Positions 32,117-41,659 of a stretch of DNA of 64,000 nucleotides are shown here, piece after piece; the stretch's first letter is position 1, and each line of letters begins with the position of its first letter. The notes under the pieces are model-generated. The model was not told the DNA's origin, searched no databases, and saw nothing but the letters and a program-made list of their open reading frames with translations. Both the position numbers and the translations under genes were made by a program. Source of the DNA: Caproicibacter sp046707225 (GTDB lineage Bacteria > Bacillota > Clostridia > Oscillospirales > Acutalibacteraceae); NCBI RefSeq assembly GCF_046707225.1, contig NZ_JBJKOP010000032.1:186001-250000 (forward strand), in the 5' to 3' direction.

Positions 32117-34344
32117 AACTCGTAAAATATTTGAAGCCCTATGTTGCCCTGATTCTCATCGCGGTCATGCTGCTCGGCATTCAGGTGGTCTGTGATCTTT
32201 CCCTGCCGAATTACATGTCCGATATCGTCAATCAGGGAATCCAGCAGGGCGGAATCGTCAACGCGGTCCCGCAGGCAATCCGCCAAAGTGAAATGGACAA
32301 GCTTACTCTGTTCTTAAACGACGACGAGAAAAAAGAAGTGCTTGACGACTATACACTGCTCGACCGATCCGAGCTTTCCGAGGACGTGTACGCCAAGGAC
32401 ATCAGTCAGTTTCCCGCCCTTGCCAAAGAACCTGTCTATCAACTGAAAACCATCGGCAATGCCGAAAATGGTAAAATCAATTCAATTATTGGCAGGGCTT
32501 TCGTGGCGGCATCGTTCGTCGACAAGCTTGCGGCGCGGGCTGAAAGCGGGCCGGTAAGCCTGGGCGGCACGACAATCCCAAAGGGGACGGATCTGTACGG
32601 TATGCTTCAAAAACTGCCCGATTCACAGCTTGAACCGATGCGGACGCAGATCGATCGGAAAATCAACGCCATGACAGACTCCGTGATCACCCAGTCGGCC
32701 GTTTTATCGGTAAAGTTGGAATATCAGGCGATCGGTATGGACACGGACAAAATCCAAAGCGGAACCATTACCCGAACCGGCTTGTGGATGCTCTTGTTCG
32801 CCCTGCTTTCCGCGGCCTGCACCGTTCTGGTGGAGTTGATCGGCGCGAGGGTTTCGGCCGGCTTTTCGATGGATCTCCGCAGAAAGGTCTTTACCAAGGT
32901 CGAGAACTTCTCCAGCCGAGAATTCGACCGGTTCTCCACCTCATCCCTGATTACCCGCACCACCAACGACGTCACGCAGATCCAGACGGTGGTTTTCATG
33001 GTCATCCGGATGATGATCTATGCGCCGCTGATCGGCGTGGGGGGCGCTGTCATGGCGCTGCAAAAGAGCACCTCCATGTCCTGGATGATCGCAGTCGCGG
33101 TGATTATTCTCGTCGGCATAATCCTCACGCTGTTTTCTTTCTGCCTGCCAAAGTTTGAACTCGTGCAGAAGCTCACCGACAAGCTGAACCTTGTGACAAG
33201 GGAAAGTCTTTCGGGCATGCTGGTCATCCGCGCGTTCAATACGCAGAAGTTTGAGGAAAAGCGCTTCGACGGCGTCAATTCCGACATTACAAAAACCAAT
33301 CTGTTTGTCAACCGGGCGATGGCATCTTTAATGCCCGCCCTTACCCTGATCATGAACGGAATGTCCCTGCTGATTGTCTGGGTGGGCGGGCACCAGATCG
33401 CCCAATCCGGTATGCAGGTCGGCGACATGATGGCGTTTATGCAGTACGCCATGCAGATTTTTTCGGCTTTCATCATGATCTCAGTGCTGTTTATCATGCT
33501 TCCGAGAGCTTCCGTCTCGGCACGGCGCATTGCCGAGGTGATCGACACCGACCTTTCCGTCAAAGACCCGAAGCAGCCTGAAGCGTTCACCGCGTTTCAA
33601 AAAGGAACGGTCGAATTCAAAAATGTTCATTTCCGGTATCACGGAGCGGAACGGGATGCTTTGAGCGACATCAGCTTCACTGCCTTGCCCGGACAGACGA
33701 CCGCGATCATCGGGTCCGCGGGTTCGGGCAAAACCACCCTTGTCAACCTGGTTCCGCGTTTTTACGATGTGACGGAGGGAGAAGTCCTGGTGGACGGAAT
33801 CGACGTGCGCAAAGTTTCGCAGCATGCGCTGCGCGAACGGATCGGGTATGTTCCACAGAAGTCGTCCCTCTTTCAGGGAACGATCGAAAGCAATCTGAAA
33901 TACGCGGATGAGCACGCGTCGGAGGATACTCTTCAAAAAGCCGCTGACATCTCGCAGTCCATGGAGTTTATCGCATCGAAGTCCGAAGGTTTCGAAACGG
34001 GAATTGCCCAGGGCGGCAAAAATGTTTCGGGCGGACAGAGGCAGCGGCTCTCGATCGCCCGCGCTCTTGTGAAAAATCCGGAGATCCTGATCTTCGACGA
34101 CAGCTTTTCCGCGCTCGACTTCAAGACGGACTCCCTGGTGCGCAAGGCGCTGAATTCCGAAACCGGAGACAGAACCGTGATTCTGATTGCCCAGCGAATT
34201 TCTTCGATTATGGGAGCAGACCAGATCATCGTACTGGAAGAAGGCCGGATTGCCGGGATAGGCCGGCACGACGAGCTGATGGAGACCTGTGAAACATACC
34301 GGGAGATTGCGCTTTCCCAGCTCTCAAAGGAGGAACTCGCATGA
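32110..34344 (+). CDS. ABC exporter half, degenerate catalytic site, large outside loop
   Basis: 744 residues, permease fused to ATPase. Between membrane segments 1 and 2 lies an insertion of about 150 residues (roughly 55-210) predicted to be outside the cell. The ATPase has Walker A 'GSAGSGKTTL' and signature 'VSGGQRQRLS', but Walker B ends 'LIFDDSFSALD' (Asp instead of catalytic Glu) and the switch reads 'IAQRIS' (Gln instead of His). These are marks of the non-canonical half of heterodimeric exporters. GTG 32110 follows 'aggagga'. It overlaps the partner gene by 4 bp. Confidence 0.88.
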   Translation: MLKLVKYLKPYVALILIAVMLLGIQVVCDLSLPNYMSDIVNQGIQQGGIVNAVPQAIRQSEMDKLTLFLNDDEKKEVLDDYTLLDRSELSEDVYAKDISQFPALAKEPVYQLKTIGNAENGKINSIIGRAFVAASFVDKLAARAESGPVSLGGTTIPKGTDLYGMLQKLPDSQLEPMRTQIDRKINAMTDSVITQSAVLSVKLEYQAIGMDTDKIQSGTITRTGLWMLLFALLSAACTVLVELIGARVSAGFSMDLRRKVFTKVENFSSREFDRFSTSSLITRTTNDVTQIQTVVFMVIRMMIYAPLIGVGGAVMALQKSTSMSWMIAVAVIILVGIILTLFSFCLPKFELVQKLTDKLNLVTRESLSGMLVIRAFNTQKFEEKRFDGVNSDITKTNLFVNRAMASLMPALTLIMNGMSLLIVWVGGHQIAQSGMQVGDMMAFMQYAMQIFSAFIMISVLFIMLPRASVSARRIAEVIDTDLSVKDPKQPEAFTAFQKGTVEFKNVHFRYHGAERDALSDISFTALPGQTTAIIGSAGSGKTTLVNLVPRFYDVTEGEVLVDGIDVRKVSQHALRERIGYVPQKSSLFQGTIESNLKYADEHASEDTLQKAADISQSMEFIASKSEGFETGIAQGGKNVSGGQRQRLSIARALVKNPEILIFDDSFSALDFKTDSLVRKALNSETGDRTVILIAQRISSIMGADQIIVLEEGRIAGIGRHDELMETCETYREIALSQLSKEELA

Positions 34345-36224
34345 GTGAACAAAAGAGCCGCAAAGAATCAAATTCGACGCCTTCCCGCGGACCGGGCGGT
34401 TTCGGCGGGCACGGCGGACATGGCATGATGATGCCCGGGGAGAAAGCGTCGAATTTCAAGGGGACGATCAGCCGGCTGATTAAGTATCTTGGGGCCTATA
34501 AGCTCCCCATCCTCATTTGCTTTGTCTTTTCCGCCGCAAGCGCCGTCTTTTCCATTGTAGGGCCAAAGATTTTAGGTCAGGCGACCACCACGCTGTTTGA
34601 GGGCGCGATGGGAAAAATTGCGGGCAGCGGCGTGGGAATCGACTTTTCCGCCATCGCGCGGATTCTGATCACACTGGCGCTGCTTTACGTACTGAGCGCA
34701 TTGGCCGGATACATTCAAAGCTGGATCATGGCGGGGGTTTCCGTTAAAATCTCCTACCGGTTTCGCAAGGATATCTCGGAAAAGATCAACCGTCTGCCGC
34801 TCAGCTATTTCGACGGAGTCAGCCAGGGCGAGGTGCTCTCACGGGTCACAAACGATGTGGATACGGTCAACCAGACCCTGAACCAGAATATTTCCCAGAT
34901 GATCTCCTCCGTCACAACGCTGGTCGGCGTGCTGGTGATGATGCTGACCATCAGCTGGCTGATGACGCTCGTAACGCTGCTGATCATTCCGCTGTCATTG
35001 ATTCTTGTGACGGCTGTGGCAAAATTTTCGCAGAAATACTTCGCTCAGCAGCAGAATTACCTTGGCCATGTCAACGGGCACATTGAGGAAATGTACGGCG
35101 GACATCTGGTGATGAAAGCTTTCAACGGGGAGGAGAAAAGCGTTGAGAAATTCGATAAACTGAACAGGGTGCTCTATGACTCGGCGTGGAAGTCCCAGTT
35201 TTTGTCCGGACTGATGATGCCCGCCATGAACTTTATCGGCAACCTTGGTTTCGTCGCGATGTGCATCCTCGGCGGTTGGCTGGCTGTGAAAAAGGCCATT
35301 ACGGTCGGAGATATTCAGGCGTTTGTCCAGTATGTCAAATCATTCACCCAGCCGCTGGCACAGGTGGCGGGTATTTCCAACACGATTCAGCAAACCGCCG
35401 CCGCAGCCGAACGGGTCTTCGAATTCCTGGATGAAAAAGAGGAAAGCCCCGATGCCGGACATGCGGACATTGCGCAGCCTCCGGCAGATCAGGTGGAATT
35501 TAAGAATGTGCGTTTCGGCTATTCCCCAGACAAAATCATCATCAATGATTTTTCGGCGTCGGTGAAGCCGGGCCAGAAGGTCGCCATTGTCGGCCCGACG
35601 GGCGCAGGGAAAACCACCATCGTGAAACTGCTGATGCGGTTTTATGAGCTGAACGGCGGTTCCATCCGAATCGACGGTCATGACAGCCGGGATTTCACCC
35701 GGGAAGAACTGCGCTCAAAATTCGGCATGGTGCTGCAGGACACCTGGCTTTACAACGGCACAATCCTGGAAAACATCCGTTACGGGCGGCTCGACGCCAC
35801 CGATGAGGAAGTGATGGAAGCGGCAAAGGCCGCGCACTGTGACAACTTCATCCGAGCGCTGCCGGACGGATACAATATGATCCTTGACGAAGAAGCCTCC
35901 AACATTTCGCAAGGGCAGAAGCAGCTGCTGACCATCGCCCGGGCAATCCTCGCCGACCCGAAAATATTGATTCTCGACGAAGCGACAAGCTCGGTCGATA
36001 CGCGCACCGAGGTGCTGATTCAAAAAGCCATGGACCGTCTGATGAAAGGACGCACGAGTTTTGTCATAGCCCACCGTCTTTCCACCATCCGCGATGCGGA
36101 CCTGATTCTTGTGATGAACGACGGGGACATTGTGGAGCAGGGCAGGCATGAGGAACTGCTCAAGCAGGGCGGCTTCTACGCAAACCTGTACAACTCCCAG
36201 TTTGAAATGGCGCAGGCCGGGTAA
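34341..36224 (+). CDS. ABC exporter half, canonical catalytic site
   Basis: 627 residues. A Gly/His-rich N-terminal tail ('GGFGGHGGHGMMMPGEK') precedes six membrane segments and the ATPase. Walker A is 'GPTGAGKTTI', the signature 'ISQGQKQLLT', Walker B 'ILILDEATSSVD' with the catalytic Glu, and the switch His is in 'IAHRLSTI'. It pairs with the preceding degenerate half to form a multidrug-type heterodimer. The His-rich tail could bind metal; that is a guess. Confidence 0.9.
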   Translation: MSEQKSRKESNSTPSRGPGGFGGHGGHGMMMPGEKASNFKGTISRLIKYLGAYKLPILICFVFSAASAVFSIVGPKILGQATTTLFEGAMGKIAGSGVGIDFSAIARILITLALLYVLSALAGYIQSWIMAGVSVKISYRFRKDISEKINRLPLSYFDGVSQGEVLSRVTNDVDTVNQTLNQNISQMISSVTTLVGVLVMMLTISWLMTLVTLLIIPLSLILVTAVAKFSQKYFAQQQNYLGHVNGHIEEMYGGHLVMKAFNGEEKSVEKFDKLNRVLYDSAWKSQFLSGLMMPAMNFIGNLGFVAMCILGGWLAVKKAITVGDIQAFVQYVKSFTQPLAQVAGISNTIQQTAAAAERVFEFLDEKEESPDAGHADIAQPPADQVEFKNVRFGYSPDKIIINDFSASVKPGQKVAIVGPTGAGKTTIVKLLMRFYELNGGSIRIDGHDSRDFTREELRSKFGMVLQDTWLYNGTILENIRYGRLDATDEEVMEAAKAAHCDNFIRALPDGYNMILDEEASNISQGQKQLLTIARAILADPKILILDEATSSVDTRTEVLIQKAMDRLMKGRTSFVIAHRLSTIRDADLILVMNDGDIVEQGRHEELLKQGGFYANLYNSQFEMAQAG

Positions 36225-36244
36225 CTGAAATGGCTGCCCGGAGC

Positions 36245-36285
36245 GCAAAAGGCCGGTTCCCGCTTCTGCGGAACCGGCCTTTTGC
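36245..36285. terminator. Terminator after the ABC exporter operon
   Basis: Perfect 16-bp stem 36245-36260 / 36270-36285 that includes AAAA/TTTT ends, so it can work in both directions; convergent with the histidine kinase gene. Confidence 0.75.
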
Positions 36286-36371
36286 AGTCGGCGGCGGCGC
36301 CCCCAATCCCTTGACTTCACAATAAATTGCGCGGCTGCGCGTCCAAAATTTACTCATTTTTACGTGTCGTT

Positions 36372-38126
36372 TCAATGGTCCCCAATTTCCTGACGGAAGA
36401 AATCTACGTTAGGCAAGGCTGCCCGTGTCGGAATCCGCAGGATGACGGTGGTTCCTTCGTTCACGGTGCTTGTAAAAGACAGGCCGAATTCTCTCCCGAA
36501 GTAGAGCTGTATCCGGCGCTGGATGTTTTGCAGGCCGTAACCGCTGCTTTCGGTAGTCAGAATATTCTGAAGTTTGGCTGGTGAAATTCCGCAGCCGTTG
36601 TCTTCCACGACAAACCGTATTTTTCCGTCTTCCAGCTCCGCGGAGATTTTGAGCAGTCCCCGGCCGGGGACAACACGATGGTCTATCCCATGAACAATGG
36701 AATTTTCAACCAGCGGCTGCAAAATCAGGTTGGGCATTTTATAACCGCGGACGGCAGGGTCGAATCTTTCCTCGAATTGGAAGGAATGGCTGTGCATCAT
36801 TTCCTGAATTTTAATATAGGAAACCGTGTTTTCCCACTCGTCCTCTACGGATATTTCCGGATTGCCCCGGTTTAGCGTCGTACGGTAGAATGTGGAAAGC
36901 AGCTGCGCCATTTCACTGATTTCATCCTGACCTGACAAAATGGCCTTGCTGTTGATGAGGGAGAGGCTGTTATAAAAGAAATGGGGGTTTATCTGCGCCT
37001 GAAGGGCTTTTATTTCATATTCCTGCTTTTCGGTTTTCGCTTTGTAAACCTCGTTTACCAGTTGCTGAAGTTTTTCTACCATCGTATGGAATTGCCTCGA
37101 CAGCACGCCGATTTCATCCTGCCCGAATTCGCTTGGAGGCAGGTCGATAAAAAGACCGTTCCGTTCGATGGACTGCATATTGCGCGTCAGGGTTTCCAAA
37201 GGGCGGACAATCACGAACGAAAGAAAATGAGTAAGCAGATGAAGCATGACGGTGCAGCCTATGACAACCAGCAGAACGGTCAGCAAAATCGGCCATGTAT
37301 TGTCTCTGACCGTATTCAACGGGCGGACGATGTATAAGCTCCATCCTTCCTTGGGCAAATTCTGCCGGATTCCGATATAATTTTGCCGCAGACCGTCTCC
37401 TTTTAAGCGGGCCGCGATTTGGCCGTCGGGGATTATCAGGTCTTTTCTGCCGAAGTCCTGATACGCGTAGAGAACCGTGTTGCCGTCCAGCAGAAACACT
37501 CCGAAATTATGGGTGAACAGCGTGTCCAGCTGTGAGTAAACCTTGTTGTAATCCAGCTTGATCGAAAGATAGTTTTTGCGTTTTTGATGGGCCGAATAAA
37601 TCGGACAGAAAAGATATGCCGCCTGATTCTCCCTGGAAATATAAAAAGTTGGTTTTGTCGCGTGCGCAGCGGTTGAGTACCATGGCATTTTTTTTGCTTC
37701 ATTGATTGTCTGAACGGCGTCTCCGTGCGGGTTTAGGTTCGAAGAAGTATAGAGCGTTTCGGAAAGGACATCCCCGTTCAGCAATGGAATGGTTGCAAAC
37801 AGCGGGTCCACAATGTCGCGGTAAGTAAGATACATCTCATAATTATTTGAATAGGTGCGGCTTACAGCCTGACCGATGCTGTCGTTCCATGCGATATTGG
37901 AAATCATATTCCGGTATGTGTCAAACCTGTTTTGCAAAACCAGGGCGGCTTGTTCCACTGTCTCCGATTCGGCTTGCTTTTCCCGGTTTATTAAAAGAGT
38001 CTGGATCTGCCCGTAACAGAATATGCCCAGAGCAAGAACAGGGAATAGACCGGCGCCGATGCACACCAAAGACACTTTTTGACGGAAATTAATGTTTCGG
38101 TACCATCTTAAAATTGATTTTCGCAT
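36372..38126 (-). CDS. Sensor histidine kinase, YesM type
   Basis: 584 residues. Two membrane segments (about 20-40 and 285-310) flank an extracellular sensor domain; a HAMP linker follows ('RPLETLTRNMQSIE'). The His_kinase box is 'INPHFFYNSLSLINS' and the ATPase motifs are 'DNGCGI' and 'GYGLQNIQRR'. YesM kinases sense sugars with a partner AraC-type regulator. ATG 38126 is preferred because TAGGAGC, which includes the upstream gene's stop, lies 7 bp before it; the open frame to 38234 overlaps that gene. Confidence 0.9.
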   Translation of the reverse strand: MRKSILRWYRNINFRQKVSLVCIGAGLFPVLALGIFCYGQIQTLLINREKQAESETVEQAALVLQNRFDTYRNMISNIAWNDSIGQAVSRTYSNNYEMYLTYRDIVDPLFATIPLLNGDVLSETLYTSSNLNPHGDAVQTINEAKKMPWYSTAAHATKPTFYISRENQAAYLFCPIYSAHQKRKNYLSIKLDYNKVYSQLDTLFTHNFGVFLLDGNTVLYAYQDFGRKDLIIPDGQIAARLKGDGLRQNYIGIRQNLPKEGWSLYIVRPLNTVRDNTWPILLTVLLVVIGCTVMLHLLTHFLSFVIVRPLETLTRNMQSIERNGLFIDLPPSEFGQDEIGVLSRQFHTMVEKLQQLVNEVYKAKTEKQEYEIKALQAQINPHFFYNSLSLINSKAILSGQDEISEMAQLLSTFYRTTLNRGNPEISVEDEWENTVSYIKIQEMMHSHSFQFEERFDPAVRGYKMPNLILQPLVENSIVHGIDHRVVPGRGLLKISAELEDGKIRFVVEDNGCGISPAKLQNILTTESSGYGLQNIQRRIQLYFGREFGLSFTSTVNEGTTVILRIPTRAALPNVDFFRQEIGDH

Positions 38127-38137
38127 AGGCGCTGCTC

Positions 38138-39658
38138 CTAATGCGATGTCCGGAAGGATTCCGGAGTCTGACCGAAGGTTTCTCGGAAGCTTCTGCAAAA
38201 ATAGGAGAAATTGGAATACCCCACGTCTCTGCAAATATCCTGAATTTTCTGGTTCGTATTTAACACGCGCTCTTTTGCCTGTTCCATTCGCAAGGTTTTG
38301 ACGTACTTGTTGATTCCGCAGCCGGTCTTTCGGATGAACAGGTCACTCAGATATCGGGGTGAAAGGTAGACCTGTTCGGCCAGCCGGGTCAGGTTCAGCT
38401 CCTCTCCGTAATGGTTTTGGATATACTGCTTGACAATGCAGATCACATGCTCGGCGGAATCCTGTTCGACTTCAAGGTTCTGCAGAACCCTGGCAAGCGT
38501 ATCCGAGATAAGGACCCTGATCTCGTCATAATACTGGCATCGATAAATCTTCTCAACCATCCCCTGCAGCTCGTCTTTCCCGGCGGACGAAGCCTTGCAT
38601 AGGGTTTGTGCGAGTCTGGAGAAAATATAGCACACACTGATATGGGACTGCTTCTGTTTTTGCTGATATTTCTCCAAAAGCAGGTTTACGCTTTTTTGCA
38701 GGCTGTATCCGTCCCTGCATTCGATGGCGTCCGCAGCGGCTTGGAGAAGGGCGTCGTCATCCTCAAGGTTTTCCCGATCGTTCGGGCTTTCGTCCGGGAT
38801 GGGGTAGATATAGCGGTTCATAAAAAAGAAACGGTCGTCCAGCGCCTGCTCCGCCTTTGAGAACGCGGCCGCAATGGAATCGGCGCCGGAAAACGGGCTG
38901 CTGACGGAAAGGTAACAGCTCTTTGCAAAAACGGATGAGAACCGCTCCTGCAGTGATTGGGCTATGTAAACGACAGACCGATGGAGGGTTTCTTCCTTCT
39001 GTAGGAAGATCACGCTTTGGTTTGGATTCAGGTTCAAAAAGTGAAAAGGCTGTTCCCCGAACACCTCGCCGGCTGTCTTTTCAAATTGATTCTGCGGGAA
39101 CCAGCCGAAAACCGGGTCGTCAAACTGCAGCAGAAACAGCCTATTGTACTTCTCCAGAAAATCGAGGTCTTCTTTTCCGTATTTCCTGTAAAGCAGCTCG
39201 GCCCTGGTTCCGTACAACAGGCCGGAAAGGATATAGTTTTGCAGGTAAACGGAGGCAAGGCGCTCCTGCCTGACGGTACGGGCCTGAGCGTCCAGCCTTT
39301 GAATTGTTTTCATCATAATTTTTTTCAGTTCTTCCGGATGAATGGGCTTAAGAATGTAGTCGACGGCGCCCAGCGAGAGCGCTTTTTTGACATAGGGAAA
39401 GTCGTTGTAGCCGCTGAAAAATATGATTTGAAGATCGGGATACATTTCCTGCGCGCGTGACGCGAGGTCCGTCCCCGGCAGAAAGGGCATGCGAACATCC
39501 GTAAAGAGAATGTCCGCCTTCTTTTTCCGGAGCATTTCAAGAGCCTCGCGTCCGTTTTCCGCTTCATCTATCGACAACTGGAAATGAAATTTTTCGAGTA
39601 AAAAAGCTATTGTTTTTCGTTCATCCTTTTCGTCGTCCGTAATCAAAATCCGGTACAT
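38138..39658 (-). CDS. AraC-type response regulator, YesN type
   Basis: 506 residues. The receiver domain (1-120) has the acidic pocket 'TDDEKDE' and the phospho-Asp in 'ILFTDVRMPFLPG'. The middle region is unassigned, and the C-terminal ~100 residues form an AraC double helix-turn-helix ('LTRLAEQVYLSPRYLSDLF', 'IQDICRDVGYSNFSYFCRSF'). It likely activates the divergent ABC sugar uptake operon. It is cotranscribed with the kinase, 11 bp apart. Confidence 0.92.
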   Translation of the reverse strand: MYRILITDDEKDERKTIAFLLEKFHFQLSIDEAENGREALEMLRKKKADILFTDVRMPFLPGTDLASRAQEMYPDLQIIFFSGYNDFPYVKKALSLGAVDYILKPIHPEELKKIMMKTIQRLDAQARTVRQERLASVYLQNYILSGLLYGTRAELLYRKYGKEDLDFLEKYNRLFLLQFDDPVFGWFPQNQFEKTAGEVFGEQPFHFLNLNPNQSVIFLQKEETLHRSVVYIAQSLQERFSSVFAKSCYLSVSSPFSGADSIAAAFSKAEQALDDRFFFMNRYIYPIPDESPNDRENLEDDDALLQAAADAIECRDGYSLQKSVNLLLEKYQQKQKQSHISVCYIFSRLAQTLCKASSAGKDELQGMVEKIYRCQYYDEIRVLISDTLARVLQNLEVEQDSAEHVICIVKQYIQNHYGEELNLTRLAEQVYLSPRYLSDLFIRKTGCGINKYVKTLRMEQAKERVLNTNQKIQDICRDVGYSNFSYFCRSFRETFGQTPESFRTSH

Positions 39659-39781
39659 GAAAAAGACTCCTTTCCCTTAAAATTTATCACAAGTGTTACG
39701 GAATGTATAGTATATAGACAAAAAAAACGTTCAAAATAAGAAAAATCAGGAGAATAGTACAAAAAACCGGATTCTTTATCA

Positions 39782-39824
39782 TTTACAGTACGAGCTCTGT
39801 GAGAATATACTGAAAGCGTTGTAA
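39782..39824 (+). promoter_or_regulatory. Sugar-operon promoter with a CcpA (cre)-like site
   Basis: TTTACA (39782-39787), 18-base spacer, TATACT (39806-39811). Overlapping the transcript start, TGAAAGCGTTGTAA (39811-39824) fits the cre consensus TGWAANCGNTNWCA at all but one fixed position. This would give glucose repression. Confidence 0.5.
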
Positions 39825-39887
39825 CCGCCCCACCGCCGCAGGAAAGACGTGGGGAACTTACGAAATTTTTAGAGGAGGTTTTGGTTC

Positions 39888-41603
39888 ATGAAAAGAATCC
39901 AGCATGCAAAACGCGCCGTTGCGCTTGTATTGTCAGCGGCTTTACTGGTCGGCGCTTCCGCGTGCGCAAAGACCAATACGCAGAACCAGAGTACCGCGCC
40001 GGCGGCGGTTTCCAAATCGACGGATCCGCTGGCGAAGTACTCCCAGCCGGTCGTGATCAACACAGGGCGCCAGACGGCGACAAACCCGCGCTTTCCCAAG
40101 GGGGATACCTACGAAAACAATGCGTACACACGTTTTCTGAAGCAAAAGCTGAACATAACGATAAAAGACGCGTTTGAAGCGAACGGCGCGGACTACGACC
40201 GTCAGGTCTCGCTTGCCATGGCCGGAAACAGTCTGCCGGATATGATGCTGGTCGACAATCACAGCGACCTTCAGGAAATGGTAGACAACGATCAGATTAT
40301 GGATCTTACCGACGTCTATAACCAATACGCCAGCGACAAGATTAAAGAATACTACAATTCCTACAAGGATGTTTATCAGGGGGGCGCTTTCGGAAAATGC
40401 ACGTTTGACGGAAAGATCATGGCGATGCCGGATGTGGGCGGAGACGCGGGCTCCAACGTCGCGTGGATTCGCCAGGACTGGCTTGATCAGCTTGGCATCA
40501 AGGTTGACCCGGACGGCGACGGGTGCATTACTCCGGATGAACTGAAAAATGTAGCCAAACAGTTTCTTGCAGAGGATCCCGGCAAAACCGGGAAGCCCGT
40601 CGGCATCCCCGTGCAGCCGACTCCGACCGACGGCAGCAACGACGGCGGTTCCTTTACGCTGACCGGCATCGCGAATGCGTACGGCGCTTTTCCAAAGCAT
40701 TGGGTGAAAGACGCGAACGGAAAAGTGGAATACGGTTCCGTTCAGAATGAGACGAAAGAATTCCTTACCGCCATGGCGGGCTGGTTCAAGGAGGGAATCC
40801 TGGATCCGCAGACCGGCACGCGCACCTGGAACGACTGCCAGAGCCTTTTGGTAAACGGCCAGACCGGAATTGCGTTCGGCCAGTGGCACATGCCGGACTG
40901 GTGCTTCAACCTGGTAAAGGAAAAAGATCCGAACGCGGAGTTCCGGTGCTATGCCATTGCGGACAAAAACGGAAAAGTAAATTACATGCACGTGGCGCCG
41001 AGCGAAAAATACCTGGTCGTACGCAAAGGATATCAGCATCCGGAAGCCGTCATCAGAGTCCTGAATCTGTTTTACGACGCGTTAAACGGAAAAGACGCCT
41101 CGACCGTCATGCCCAATATCAACGAGGCGATGAAGATGGATAACGCCACCAAACCGGTGAATATGGAAATTCTGGACTCCGAACTGAATCTGAACAGCTA
41201 CAAGCAGATTTCGGCAGCCGTAAAGGATCCTTCCAAGCTTAAGGACATCGATATGTCGGAGGACAAGATGATTGTCGGCGAGATCAACGAATACAACAAG
41301 GATCCCAAGTCCGCGTCGGTGGAAGACTGGTCACACGACACTTCCCGCTTGTTCGGCTTAGGTCTCTATTATAAGCTTACCGAAAAGAATTTGTTTGACT
41401 GGAGAATGCCCGGATTTACGGGTACGACCGATTCGATGGAATCCATGTGGACAAATCTGGATAAACAGGAGAACGAAGCGACCATAAAAATTATAACCGG
41501 CGCGGTCCCGCCGAGCTATTTCAATACGTTCGTAAAGAACTGGAAGTCGCAGGGCGGCGACCAGATTACAAGCGAAATCGAGTCTCAAAATGCCGGCAAT
41601 TAG
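39888..41603 (+). CDS. Extracellular solute-binding lipoprotein (carbohydrate ABC transporter)
   Basis: 571 residues, long for the family but normal for the LplA type. The signal peptide ends in lipobox 'GASAC' (Cys near residue 27). The two-lobed binding fold shows 'AMAGNSLPDMMLVDNHSDLQ' and a calcium-site-like 'DPDGDGCITPDE' loop. It would deliver an oligosaccharide to the following permeases. Ribosome site 'agaggagg'. Confidence 0.9.
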   Translation: MKRIQHAKRAVALVLSAALLVGASACAKTNTQNQSTAPAAVSKSTDPLAKYSQPVVINTGRQTATNPRFPKGDTYENNAYTRFLKQKLNITIKDAFEANGADYDRQVSLAMAGNSLPDMMLVDNHSDLQEMVDNDQIMDLTDVYNQYASDKIKEYYNSYKDVYQGGAFGKCTFDGKIMAMPDVGGDAGSNVAWIRQDWLDQLGIKVDPDGDGCITPDELKNVAKQFLAEDPGKTGKPVGIPVQPTPTDGSNDGGSFTLTGIANAYGAFPKHWVKDANGKVEYGSVQNETKEFLTAMAGWFKEGILDPQTGTRTWNDCQSLLVNGQTGIAFGQWHMPDWCFNLVKEKDPNAEFRCYAIADKNGKVNYMHVAPSEKYLVVRKGYQHPEAVIRVLNLFYDALNGKDASTVMPNINEAMKMDNATKPVNMEILDSELNLNSYKQISAAVKDPSKLKDIDMSEDKMIVGEINEYNKDPKSASVEDWSHDTSRLFGLGLYYKLTEKNLFDWRMPGFTGTTDSMESMWTNLDKQENEATIKIITGAVPPSYFNTFVKNWKSQGGDQITSEIESQNAGN

Positions 41604-41612
41604 AAAAGAAAT

Positions 41613-41645
41613 GGGGCTGTGTCGCCGAACACAGCCCCGCTTTAT
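41613..41645 (+). terminator. Hairpin between binding-protein and permease genes
   Basis: Perfect 10-bp stem 41613-41622 / 41629-41638 with a 6-base loop and a short GCTTT tail. Such hairpins protect the binding-protein mRNA and lower permease expression. Confidence 0.6.
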
Positions 41646-41659
41646 CAAGGAGGATTCCC

